The notes under the pieces are model-generated. The model was given only the letters and a program-made list of their open reading frames with translations, did not search any database and was not told the DNA's origin. DNA of 64,000 nucleotides from Acestrorhynchus altus (Eukaryota > Chordata > Actinopteri > Characiformes > Acestrorhynchidae), in NCBI GenBank assembly GCA_034509495.1, contig CM067507.1, positions 17,747,950 to 17,811,949 on the forward strand. The letters are read 5' to 3'. This document shows, piece by piece, positions 1-11,776 of the stretch (position 1 is the stretch's first letter; every line of letters starts with the position of its first letter). The position numbers and the translations under genes are program-made.

Positions 1-3000
1 GAGTGATAAAGACTGTGAGACAGGTGAGGAGTGATAAAGACTGAGACAGATGAGGAGTAATAAAGACTGTGAGACACATGAGGAGTGATAAAGACTGTGA
101 GACAGGTGAGGAGTGATAAAGACTGAGACAGATCAGGAGTGATAAAGACCGTGAGACAGATGAGGAGTGATAAAGACTGTGAGACAGATCAGGAGTGATG
201 AAGACTATGAGACAGGTCAGGAGTGATAAAGACTGAGACAGGTGAGAAGTGATAAAGACTGTGAGACAGGTCCGGAGTGATAAAGACAGTGAGACCAATG
301 AGAAGTGATAAAGACTGTGAGACAAGTCAGGAGTGATAAAGACTGTGAGACAGGTGAGGAGTGATAAAGACTGAGACAGATGAGGAGTAATAAAGACTGT
401 GAGACACATGAGGAGTGATAAAGACTGTGAGACAGGTGAGGAGTGATAAAGACTGAGACAGATCAGGAGTGATAAAGACCGTGAGACAGATGAGGAGTGA
501 TAAAGACTGTGAGACAGATCAGGAGTGATGAAGACTATGAGACAGGTCAGGAGTGATAAAGACTGAGACAGGTGAGAAGTGATAAAGACTGTGAGACAGG
601 TCCGGAGTGATAAAGACAGTGAGACCAATGAGAAGTGATAAAGACTGTGAGACAAGTCAGGAGTGATAAAGACTGTGAGACAGGTGAGGAGTGATAAAGA
701 CTGAGACAGATGAGGAGTAATAAAGACTGTGAGACACATGAGGAGTGATAAAGACTGTGAGACAGGTGAGGAGTGATAAAGACTGAGACAGATCAGGAGT
801 GATAAAGACCGTGAGACAGATGAGGAGTGATAAAGACTGTGAGACAGATCAGGAGTGATGAAGACTATGAGACAGGTCAGGAGTGATAAAGACTGAGACA
901 GGTGAGAAGTGATAAAGACTGTGAGACAGGTCCGGAGTGATAAAGACAGTGAGACCAATGAGAAGTGATAAAGACTGTGAGACAAGTCAGGAGTGATAAA
1001 GACTGTGAGACAGGTGAGGAGTGATAAAGACTGAGACAGATGAGGAGTAATAAAGACTGTGAGACACATGAGGAGTGATAAAGACTGTGAGACAGGTGAG
1101 GAGTGATAAAGACTGAGACAGATCAGGAGTGATAAAGACCGTGAGACAGATGAGGAGTGATAAAGACTGTGAGACAGATCAGGAGTGATGAAGACTATGA
1201 GACAGGTCAGGAGTGATAAAGACTGAGACAGGTGAGAAGTGATAAAGACTGTGAGACAGGTCCGGAGTGATAAAGACAGTGAGACCAATGAGAAGTGATA
1301 AAGACTGTGAGACAAGTCAGGAGTGATAAAGACTGTGAGACAGGTGAGGAGTGATAAAGACTGAGACAGATGAGGAGTAATAAAGACTGTGAGACACATG
1401 AGGAGTGATAAAGACTGTGAGACAGGTGAGGAGTGATAAAGACTGAGACAGATCAGGAGTGATAAAGACCGTGAGACAGATGAGGAGTGATAAAGACTGT
1501 GAGACAGATCAGGAGTGATGAAGACTATGAGACAGGTCAGGAGTGATAAAGACTGAGACAGGTGAGAAGTGATAAAGACTGTGAGACAGGTCCGGAGTGA
1601 TAAAGACAGTGAGACCAATGAGAAGTGATAAAGACTGTGAGACAAGTCAGGAGTGATAAAGACTGTGAGACAGGTGAGGAGTGATAAAGACTGAGACAGA
1701 TGAGGAGTAATAAAGACTGTGAGACACATGAGGAGTGATAAAGACTGTGAGACAGGTGAGGAGTGATAAAGACTGAGACAGATCAGGAGTGATAAAGACC
1801 GTGAGACAGATGAGGAGTGATAAAGACTGTGAGACAGATCAGGAGTGATGAAGACTATGAGACAGGTCAGGAGTGATAAAGACTGAGACAGGTGAGAAGT
1901 GATAAAGACTGTGAGACAGGTCCGGAGTGATAAAGACAGTGAGACCAATGAGAAGTGATAAAGACTGTGAGACAAGTCAGGAGTGATAAAGACTGTGAGA
2001 CAGGTGAGGAGTGATAAAGACTGAGACAGATGAGGAGTAATAAAGACTGTGAGACACATGAGGAGTGATAAAGACTGTGAGACAGGTGAGGAGTGATAAA
2101 GACTGAGACAGATCAGGAGTGATAAAGACCGTGAGACAGATGAGGAGTGATAAAGACTGTGAGACAGATCAGGAGTGATGAAGACTATGAGACAGGTCAG
2201 GAGTGATAAAGACTGAGACAGGTGAGAAGTGATAAAGACTGTGAGACAGGTCCGGAGTGATAAAGACAGTGAGACCAATGAGAAGTGATAAAGACTGTGA
2301 GACAAGTCAGGAGTGATAAAGACTGTGAGACAGGTGAGGAGTGATAAAGACTGAGACAGATGAGGAGTAATAAAGACTGTGAGACACATGAGGAGTGATA
2401 AAGACTGTGAGACAGGTGAGGAGTGATAAAGACTGAGACAGATCAGGAGTGATAAAGACCGTGAGACAGATGAGGAGTGATAAAGACTGTGAGACAGATC
2501 AGGAGTGATGAAGACTATGAGACAGGTCAGGAGTGATAAAGACTGAGACAGGTGAGAAGTGATAAAGACTGTGAGACAGGTCCGGAGTGATAAAGACAGT
2601 GAGACCAATGAGAAGTGATAAAGACTGTGAGACAAGTCAGGAGTGATAAAGACTGTGAGACAGGTGAGGAGTGATAAAGACTGAGACAGATGAGGAGTAA
2701 TAAAGACTGTGAGACACATGAGGAGTGATAAAGACTGTGAGACAGGTGAGGAGTGATAAAGACTGAGACAGATCAGGAGTGATAAAGACCGTGAGACAGA
2801 TGAGGAGTGATAAAGACTGTGAGACAGATCAGGAGTGATGAAGACTATGAGACAGGTCAGGAGTGATAAAGACTGAGACAGGTGAGAAGTGATAAAGACT
2901 GTGAGACAGGTCCGGAGTGATAAAGACAGTGAGACCAATGAGAAGTGATAAAGACTGTGAGACAAGTCAGGAGTGATAAAGACTGTGAGACAGGTGAGGA

Positions 3001-3784
3001 GTGATAAAGACTGAGACAGATGAGGAGTAATAAAGACTGTGAGACACATGAGGAGTGATAAAGACTGTGAGACAGGTGAGGAGTGATAAAGACTGAGACA
3101 GATCAGGAGTGATAAAGACCGTGAGACAGATGAGGAGTGATAAAGACTGTGAGACAGATCAGGAGTGATGAAGACTATGAGACAGGTCAGGAGTGATAAA
3201 GACTGAGACAGGTGAGAAGTGATAAAGACTGTGAGACAGGTCCGGAGTGATAAAGACAGTGAGACCAATGAGAAGTGATAAAGACTGTGAGACAAGTCAG
3301 GAGTGATAAAGACTGTGAGACAGGTGAGGAGTGATAAAGACTGAGACAGATGAGGAGTAATAAAGACTGTGAGACACATGAGGAGTGATAAAGACTGTGA
3401 GACAGGTGAGGAGTGATAAAGACTGAGACAGATCAGGAGTGATAAAGACCGTGAGACAGATGAGGAGTGATAAAGACTGTGAGACAGATCAGGAGTGATG
3501 AAGACTATGAGACAGGTCAGGAGTGATAAAGACTGAGACAGGTGAGAAGTGATAAAGACTGTGAGACAGGTCCGGAGTGATAAAGACAGTGAGACCAATG
3601 AGAAGTGATAAAGACTGTGAGACAAGTCAGGAGTGATAAAGACTGTGAGACAGGTGAGGAGTGATAAAGACTGAGACAGATGAGGAGTAATAAAGACTGT
3701 GAGACACATGAGGAGTGATAAAGACTGTGAGACAGGTGAGGAGTGATAAAGACTGAGACAGATCAGGAGTGATAAAGACCGTGA
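1..3784. repeat. Satellite array, 330-bp higher-order repeat of 12 monomers
   Basis: The block is a head-to-tail tandem array. The basic monomer is 28 bp (consensus start gagtgataaagactgtgag), with 26-bp variants that lack a TG. Twelve monomers (nine of 28 bp and three of 26 bp) make a 330-bp unit, and the sequence repeats at 331, 661, 991 and so on. About 11.5 units are present. By eye they are identical, while monomers inside one unit differ at several positions. That is the mark of recent amplification of the whole unit. The array runs off the left edge of the window and stops in the sixth monomer of the twelfth unit at an N. It has stop codons in frame and no coding sense. Function is unknown. 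Confidence 0.97.
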
Positions 3785-3801
3785 NGGAGCCCCCCCCCCC
3801 T
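3785..3801. other. Ambiguous base and C run at the satellite edge
   Basis: A single N at 3785 is followed by ggag and a run of about a dozen C. The satellite stops mid-monomer exactly at the N. This looks like a sequencing or assembly junction, so the true right boundary and copy number of the satellite are uncertain. Confidence 0.8.
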
Positions 3802-4309
3802 CTTGGAAATTTGTGAAGATGATGTGTGAAACACACTAGGCTAAACGCCCACCAGTCTCTTAAAAGCTCAAAAGGAATTGTGCACGGATGCAATCAAATG
3901 CTGGCCACATTTGAGATGTTTTGATGCTCGTGGTTTGATTGACAGGATGAAACAAGCGCGGCTGTGTCTGTGGTGCTGAACAGTCTGAACGGGACCTACA
4001 GGACCAACCAGCAAAATAAAAGTCTGTCAGAAAAACGGCTGTAGGAGTCCAGGAGCTTCAGCTGTGAAAACTTTAAACACCCTAAACACGTCTCGACCAT
4101 CAGACATCAGTCAGTGATTGATTAGACAGGGGCTGATATATATTTATATATAAACAACAAAAACAAATTTCTTTAGTGCATACAGCTAATTAAATAATAA
4201 GTAGAATAAAAAAATGTTTGTTATTAATTTTCCACAAGAGATTTTGAAATTAAATTAGACACACCATTCATTTATTTCACCTTATAAAAGAGACTTTTTT
4301 ACTGAAATG

Positions 4310-4400
4310 CTGCCGTGAACCGTTAAACGCTCGACGCGCAGACTCCAGGTAAACAAGCCGCCGTTAGTTTTCGGCGGTTAGGGACCTACAGTTAGTGAGG
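4310..4400. promoter_or_regulatory. Small CpG-rich patch with a hairpin, possible orphan promoter or 5' exon
   Basis: The patch has several CpGs in an otherwise AT-rich stretch. It contains a perfect inverted repeat, CCGCCG at 4358-4363 and CGGCGG at 4372-4377, with an 8-base loop. A donor-like CAG/GTAAAC occurs at about 4347. It could be a weak promoter or a noncoding first exon on the plus strand. There is no coding support. Confidence 0.2.
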
Positions 4401-5288
4401 AGTTATTTTCAGGCTTTTATTCCCGATTTACTCATTAAAATATGTAGCAGTTACTGTAAAACGCCTGTAAATAAGTTCTATAAACAGCGTTGGTGATAAA
4501 CGGCTGTATTTTAGGGTAAGTTGAAGCATCAGTGCACCTACAGCTCAACACCCGTCACTGCTTCCCCAACTTTTCCCTTCTTCTTTTTAAATTGAACCCA
4601 AATGTTTTACCCAGCCCGACCACTAGGTGTGGCACTTAATCTTTTATTTATTTGTCCCTATTTATGCTCTTCACTTTTGAGGATGTCTCCATTTCCAGCG
4701 TGATTTGGGCACAATGATGGAGAAAAGCCTCCAGGATGAGGTCTGGAATATGCAAAGCCAGACTGGCTTTCTGGTGAACCGCCATTAAGGCACATAGTAC
4801 TTTTGACACACCATGAAAACAAAAAAGAAAACAAAACAGTCTCGATGCCTCTGTAGACACGTCACTCATACCGACACTGCAGCTCAAGTCTGCCTCCAAC
4901 ACAAAACACCACACAGCCCACCTTACGACTACCTCCATCCATCTTTTTTTCTTGGACGTCTTTGATGTAGAGATCAAAGTCAGATGTTCTCATAGACGAG
5001 ATGCTGAAGTTTGAAGGACTGATTTGTTATTAAAGGTTGAGTAAAAAGGCCATTTTCAGAAAGATATGCTATTTAAAAAAGGCATCACCAGTATTTCACT
5101 AGTTTTTCTGAACTAGGTTTTATGATGTGCAGTCAGATTGTTTGCAATTGTATAGCTCCCACCAGGACAAGATGAAGAGAATTTAAATAGGATAGAAAGT
5201 TTATTGTCCAGTTTATTGGTCACTCATGGCATTTAGAAACACCAACAACATGAATACAGATGCTGGAACTGAACTTAGTAGGTACTGA

Positions 5289-5310
5289 AAATAATAATAA
5301 TAATAATAAT
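5289..5310. repeat. AAT microsatellite
   Basis: Seven uninterrupted copies of a trinucleotide. Confidence 0.95.
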
Positions 5311-5744
5311 CATTAATGATATTCCATTATTTCATTTGTCCTTAGCAAAACATTTAACAAAATTACAGCTTGCCATTATTGAGCTAGCAAGAACAGCATA
5401 ATCAGCAACTAATCAAACATAAAACATTTCTTTCCTGTAAAATGTAATGCAGAATTACTGGACACAAAGTGTTTGTTTGTTTGAAAAATGGCCTTAGACC
5501 TCGTTGACAAATCAGACTTGACCAATGTCACCAATTGTAATTAGAAACTGTCAGCTGAATTAAATTTTCTGACTCTTCAACTTTGTGCAAACAGTCAGCA
5601 ACCACGGGTTCCTCTAAGGAATGGTAAAGATCTAAAAATGAAAAATCAATCCTCACAAGGCAAGGAAAGTAAGCATTTTCAGTCTGTTGCTGCAGAGCAG
5701 AAGTGTTAAGAAATGGCAATTCAGGGGAACTGTTGACATCAAGA

Positions 5745-5860
5745 AAAGAAAGTATTTAATGAAAATAAGATCTTGCACTCTGAAGCATGGGGGTGAACCT
5801 ATCATGCTTTGGAATTGAGTTGCTGCCAGTGGTACTGGTAATATTGAACAAGTGGAGAAA
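5745..5860 (+). pseudogene. Tc1-like DDE transposase fragment (relic)
   Basis: The plus strand reads TLKHGGEPIMLWN, a stop, then VAASGTGNIE. This matches the conserved core of Tc1-family transposases around KHGGGSIMLWGCF. The in-frame stop and the absence of the rest of the catalytic domain make it a dead fragment. The terminal inverted repeats are not visible, and its 3' side is interrupted by CT/AT microsatellite sequence. Confidence 0.8.
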
Positions 5861-5960
5861 AGTATAGATATCACTCAATACACATAATTGCTGTTTGCAA
5901 ATATTAAATATTAAAGCTGAAAAATGATTCAAAATACACCAAAAGCACCACTGACCACTG

Positions 5961-5962
<2 letters not shown>

Positions 5963-6018
<56 letters not shown>

Positions 6019-6020
6019 AA
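5963..6020. repeat. CT then AT microsatellite
   Basis: About 16 CT units (5963-5995) run directly into about 12 AT units (5996-6020). Confidence 0.95.
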
Positions 6021-6589
6021 TTTTTTATATATATAAAATCATAGAATATTTGAGTAGACCATTCAAGAATATCCTAATAATCTCTCAGAAGTAGAGGCCT
6101 TCTGAAAAGAGCAGAGAATAGACATAACTAGAACCTTTAGAACATCTTGCTTCAAAAATGTTTGCAAGCTACAAAGAGAGTTGTTAGTAAGTCATGACTC
6201 TGTCCAAACTTTGGAAAGGTTATAATAAAGATTATTCTGGCCTTCATAAATCAAGATCTGCTAAAATAAGGTTTCATTAGCTACAGAGGCTTTTTACTAC
6301 TTTTTGAACAAAGGACCCTATAGAGATGAAGAACCTATTACAAACATTCCTTCAACTTTTTGTTTTTAAAATATGTGAAGTGCCTTCGTAAACTGCTCAG
6401 CCTAAACAGTATCCTGACCAAACAGAACAGCGTATCTATTCCAATTACACAGCCTATTTTGATTGAATGGTCTAACCTTTTCACAAGCAGAAACACAGGA
6501 CACCAAAAGGAAAGATCATGTAGCTGTCATAACCAAAACCTATGCTGACCTTTTGCCTGGTTGTTTACTTATTTACTTTGAATAAAGCG

Positions 6590-7480
6590 GCAGACGTTGC
6601 GGTGGAGCAGCTCGTCAGCCACATGCCTGATGTCGGTCTGGAGGTCTTGCTAAAACAACATCTGAGGCAGCACTCTTAAGGTGGATGTGATAATTAAGGG
6701 CTAGGAGGGCTTTTATTTTCGTAATGTGTCATGGCAAAGGACCGGTAAACCAATTACTTTAGCCACCCCTCTCCGGCCATGGCTGCCCGCCCACCCGCCG
6801 ACTGGCTCTCTCACTCGCTGGGAAAGTAAAGGTGACGTCAGTGTTTTAGTTGTCTGGCTGGAAGCCTGAACACTATGGCTGCTGTAAGCCCCCTCTTCAT
6901 TCGCCCAGAAAGACAGCGCTCATAAATGTCAGCTGATGGAGAGGCCAAAACAGACAGAGACATGGATCGAGTCTTAGCCACTGCTTTGTGTGTTTGTGTG
7001 AGTGATGGAGAAAGATGGAGAGGGAGAGAGAGCGAGAAAGAGAGGGAGAGAGAAAGAGTGCATTTGCGAAAGAAAGGGCAAACACAGAAAGAACGCAGCT
7101 GTTGTGATACGGGGATGATGAGATGAAAAGGGATGGGGGGGGGGGTGGAGTAAAGGTGGAGGGGCATTAAGCTGATTGTGTTGTTGGCTAATGGAGGCTT
7201 ATGAGTCCCCAGTGTCATTGTGCGCAGACAGAAGGCATGACTGGCATTGAATATGGCAATGAGCGAGTTGACATCACCTCTCCATGCCCTCTTCCCCAAC
7301 TTCCCTCCAGTGTGTGAGTGGGTCTGCCGCAGTGGAGTGGTGGGCCAGTACGGTGTAGAGCCGTAAAAAACACGGCAGACTAAACACTCATTCATCATTA
7401 CGGCGCATACATGCACCGCTTCGCGAAAATGCAGACTCCTATCCTGTCCCACTCAATGACTCAGAGCGCACATTAAAACT
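6590..7480. promoter_or_regulatory. Candidate conserved noncoding or enhancer block 3' of eif3e
   Basis: This GC-richer, mostly non-repetitive block lies just beyond the eif3e 3' end. It contains a perfect cAMP-response element, TGACGTCA, at 6833-6840, a homeobox-type aattac core near 6753, and long well-mixed stretches at 6700-6950 and 7190-7400. A purine-rich GA tract lies at about 7020-7060 and a G run at about 7136. Open frames of up to 204 codons occur on the minus strand, but their translations are low in complexity and match nothing recognisable. The regulatory role is inferred from composition alone. Confidence 0.3.
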
Positions 7481-7590
7481 TCATCTATTACACAAAGGAG
7501 GGCGACCACTTAAGCCTCAACCACCATTCGTAATGTCCAGGAATAAAAAAAGCAAGCACGGGGTGAAAAGGGTTTTGTAATGGTGTTTTT

Positions 7591-7596
7591 TTTATT
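7591..7596 (-). terminator. eif3e: Probable polyadenylation signal of eif3e
   Basis: A perfect AATAAA on the minus strand lies about 155 bases after the stop codon. This gives a short 3' UTR. No nearer perfect hexamer was seen. Confidence 0.65.
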
Positions 7597-7749
7597 GAAT
7601 ACCAGATGTACTGAATCCAGTGTTAAAATAAGGCCTCTCTCGCTCCTTTGAAAGTCATGATTAAAGAAAACAGCATGTTCATAAGCAAAATGGGAATGCT
7701 GGAGAGTAACAGGACGAACATGGCAAAACACCATCCACAGAACTGCTCA

Positions 7750-7785
7750 CTAAAAGCCTGTATCCTGAGAAGCCCAGTTTGGAGT
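7750..7785 (-). CDS. eif3e: eif3e exon 13, C-terminus and stop
   Basis: It encodes [11 protein letters not shown] then TAG, matching the conserved APNWATQDSGFY tail but lacking the last Tyr. The acceptor is TTTCTCCAG. The match to the tail and the restored total length support this exon despite its small size. Confidence 0.88.
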   Translation of the reverse strand, partial: TPNWASQDTGF

Positions 7786-9089
7786 CTGGAGAAAGAAAAG
7801 GAGAGAGAAGAAATGCTTTAATAATCCAGTTCACACACAGTTCAAGCAATCTGTTCATGGCTGGTTGTACAGGTTATGTTTGTGTGTATTTAGCGGATCA
7901 GTGAATAGAGAGACAAAGATGCATTAAAATCCCTAACAGTTAGAAAAGACAACAGGTTGGAGCAATCAAAAAGGAACTGAAACTCGTTAGACGTTCTAAT
8001 CTTGCCCCTGTTGATTATTAATTTGTTTCTAATTCTGTTAATACTTTCCTCACAATGTCTGCTTGTGTGGAGAACAGCAAACCAACTGAGCATCAAGCAG
8101 CATCAAATTAATGGTGTCCATCATTCATTGAAATTATGGTTCATTAATTGTAACGAAGATAAAATGTTCAATTAATCACAATATTGCCTGGAGATTATAT
8201 TGCCCGCACTAATGTCACTGTATTTAATAAACTGTAAACAAAACTGGCATCTAAATCCTGGTCAACAGTTTCAGAAAATATAGCACAGATTACAGCTGAC
8301 AAGTGGCAGACTGATATGAAAATGGATCAGACTATTTTTAGTCAGACAAAAATGGGAGTGAATTTTTGAAAATGTAACCAAAAGTAGTTCTATAGTACTG
8401 CTCAAACAACCTTTTGTATCACCATTATTTTTTAAAGTGTAATTCAATGTTACATATTGGCATGCAAAGTAATTCATAAGACTTTATGACCCGAAAAACA
8501 CATTTAAGCATCTTTGCTTTGCAAAGCTTAGTATTTTCCAACAAATTCAATTTTGAAAAGGAGCGTGCTTTCTGACGTTCATGAAGCGAATCCTCTGGGA
8601 AGGGACTGGGAAGTGCATACATCTTGGGGCTTGATGGGCCAATCAACATACCCAACATACACTTGTACCCAAGCACGCATACCCGCAAAAGATCAAACGG
8701 CAAGCTACTGGACCCCAAGCAAAACATCTGTGGTGATTCCTAAGTGCAGGGAACTCCAGCTCTGAGGTAAGTTCACAGAAGATAGTATTTGTGAGTGTGT
8801 GCGCGTGCGTTATTTACTCTACAGAGCTGAGTCACTGGACGCAGCCCCTCTTCTTTACGGCTGTGCTGCCATCTACCTTGTCATTAGTGCTTTGAAGAAG
8901 AATGGCATGATGAAAGCAGTCGCTCTGTTAAACTTGCTCTTACTGGTTTATACCGTGTAAAGATAGCTCTGGCCTGATGGCTGTTCAACATTCTTTCGGC
9001 CCCGTTCTCTGGACAGATTGCTTGCGTGTGTAAACTACAGGGCTCAAGTTAAACAGCGAGAGATGAGATCAGATAAAAGCTGGACAGAG

Positions 9090-9153
<64 letters not shown>

Positions 9154-11732
9154 TGTGAAAGACAGACGTTCAAACCTCATTCCTGTTGCTGTGGCTCAAC
9201 TTCTTCTCAATGTTCATGGCCAGCATTTGACTGCGAAATGACAGGCTCTTGGTCTTCTCAATGACTTGCTGATAAGGTGACACAGCGTTGTTGCCCATCA
9301 CTACGTGGCCCTGACAAAAGGTAGGAGACTGGCTCAGTATTTAACAACAGAAAACACAGACCCCTTTCAGTTCCTCTCAGAAACACCTTCACAACTAGCT
9401 ACCCTCTTACCACAGAATGTTTGAGCTCCAAACACTGCAGCTAATTTTAGGCCACACCATTTTAAGACTGTGTGATTTGGGAGATTACAGAGGGGCTTGC
9501 TTCATGGTGGGTTTGTTATGACAATGAATAATGAAGAAGGAGCATAATGATACACCTTTTCAGCCTCAATGGAGGAGTAAGTCTAAGTTGGAATATTTCC
9601 TTGAGGCACTGGACCAAATTTCGATTGATTACATGTAACCTGCAATCAAAAAGGGTTTTTTTTTTGGCACTGAAACAACTATCTACTTAAAGCTGCAAAG
9701 GAACTGAACTGAACAGAGAAACAATGATCTGGACATCATAACACTTGGAGAGAATCTGCTAGAGAGTAAACAAATATGAGCAGTGTCTTCTCTTACCAGC
9801 TTGGAGTCGATTTTAGCATCAAGTCTGGCATTGCGGATGAGGTTGACGATCCATCTTTCTGCCTCCTCAGGACTCATATTCAGCTTATCTGCCAGCATGC
9901 TGCAGACAAACAGAGGCCATAAGGACAAAGGAGGGCCATGGGATGAGATCCTAATGTACAACATATAATTCTGCTCAACTGCTACATGACCAAGTGTCTT
10001 GTGTATACACCTGCTAACAAATGCAGGCAGAAGCGTTACACAGACCTGATCTCATCTAAGTGCCGGAGGATAGTGAGTTTCCTGTCAAACCTCAGCCTTT
10101 GGAACAGTTTTCCAGAGTGACAAATGCCTTTCATTATGTAAGTGAGGCAATAATGATCATTCAAGCCAAGACTAAGAAGCCCATAAAAAGGAACACAATT
10201 ACATCATTGTGAGGAGATGGAGTAAGGTCGAGGTAATGATGACAGACAAATGAAAACGTCCTTCCAAAAGTGCGGACGAGATGAAGTGAGTCGAGATAGT
10301 AAGTCCATTAGAGATGGGTTGCTACACTGGCCTCTGATTCATCAGATCCTCTTTAAGGTCCTCTACTGACCACTCGCTCACTTCTTTGGCATGTCTAACT
10401 GTGGCCTGCCACAGTCCAAAAATGAAAGGCATAGTTTAGCTCAAAGCCTCTAAGGCCAAGACACAGATGTGTCACCAAGAAGAGGAGATCAGCTGTTCTC
10501 TGACTTAATTGAACCAAATTCTAGATTCTCACAACTCCACTTATTCTGATTATTTCTGACAAGGTTGAGTACTCTAGGATAAAGAAAAACACACAAGGTT
10601 TTGCCTGGTAATAATAATAAATATTTATAAGCACCAAGGATACCGTTCAATAAAACAGTAAATAGATAATCAGAACAAAAAGTAGACTATTTCAGAATAA
10701 AATAACGACGTATGAAAGCTAACAGCTGCCATGCATGACAGGATAAAGCAAATATTCTTTCTTTCTTTCTTTGTTTCTAATGTGCCAATTATTCATTAAA
10801 AAAAGGGAAGTTCTCTAAAGAATTTGTCTTGTGATATATGAAATCTGCAAATGTATCCTTTGGCTTTCTAGAACTGGTTCAACTGTCACTGCCACGAGTT
10901 ATTTACATACATTAGCAACCACAACAACTACAGTTACACAAAAACAACCAAGCAAGTTAACATACTTTTCAGCTTGTGCTGAACCTGGCAAAACTGACAG
11001 CTGATATCATTTATTCCTGCAGCAACCTGCAGAAAATGACACATGACAAGGTAGATTGCTCATAGAGCTCATTATTTAAGATCCAACTACCACCAAAAGT
11101 GCCAGTTGTCAAATCACAAGGGCTAAGGTTGTGATGGTTAACACATGTCCAAAATCAGGCTGGGACCCTATTGATATTGGAGACAGGAATGCCTGTCTAC
11201 TCTGGAGGTTGGAGAGGAAACAAAAAAGGCATGCTCTTTCACATCTATGAAAAACACGGCAAAGCACGTTGTGGACTGATTACCAATTACAGCCAAAAAG
11301 GCACAGGAAACCAATTAGAACACTGGGTCATTCAAAACATCTCACACTAGCGCTGTAAAAAAACAAAAACACAAAAAAGGCAGATCTAAACTCTGTTTTT
11401 TCTTAGAGGAAGAATGGTTAGCATCAAAAGATGCCATCAAAATGTCTCATTTACTTTGATTGCTGATTGTGTAGATCTCTTGATCAGTGATGTCAAAGTA
11501 ATAAAGTTAAACACCATTTCTTTACAACAATCCTCATTTTTGCACAGTCCATTGATCCAAGTCAGTCTGTACCACAAGAGTCTACACTAATTTAAACCAG
11601 AAGAAATGCACCAAACAGATTCATTAGGTCTAGATCTGTTAGAAATGTGAATTTCTAGTGCAATTTGAATACAAAAATAGATAAGAAAGAACAGTAGGGA
11701 GAAACATGGGAGTTTCTGTGTAAAAAGAAAAG

Positions 11733-11776
<44 letters not shown>

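Larger units (their letters stand above)
3802..5700. other. Intergenic, no gene recognised
   Basis: This lies between the satellite and the 3' side of eif3e. It holds a short CpG-rich patch (listed separately), an AAT microsatellite at 5289-5310 and a small perfect inverted repeat with 7-bp arms (CTTTGAT/ATCAAAG) near 4963-4980. Open frames here are short and have no recognisable domain. In other vertebrates the next gene on this side is RSPO2, but no exon of it was seen. Confidence 0.5.
7786..9175 (-). other. eif3e: eif3e intron 12
   Basis: It contains a GT microsatellite near the donor and an AT-rich block at 8101-8240 that may be regulatory (both listed). The remainder shows no recognisable gene or repeat. 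Confidence 0.85.

Noticed and set aside
1..3784. CRISPR-like array
   Set aside because: The units are contiguous tandem repeats without unique spacers, in a vertebrate genome. It is a satellite.
3627..3893. 88-codon minus-strand frame across the satellite edge
   Set aside because: It consists of translated satellite plus an N and a C run, with no domain and no expression signal.
4648..4977. 109-codon minus-strand frame
   Set aside because: No recognisable domain, no splice or promoter context, and a composition like random intergenic sequence.
6838..7452. 204-codon minus-strand frame, the longest in the window
   Set aside because: The translation is rich in Ser/Leu runs from GA-rich DNA and matches no family. 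It lies in a block better explained as regulatory DNA.
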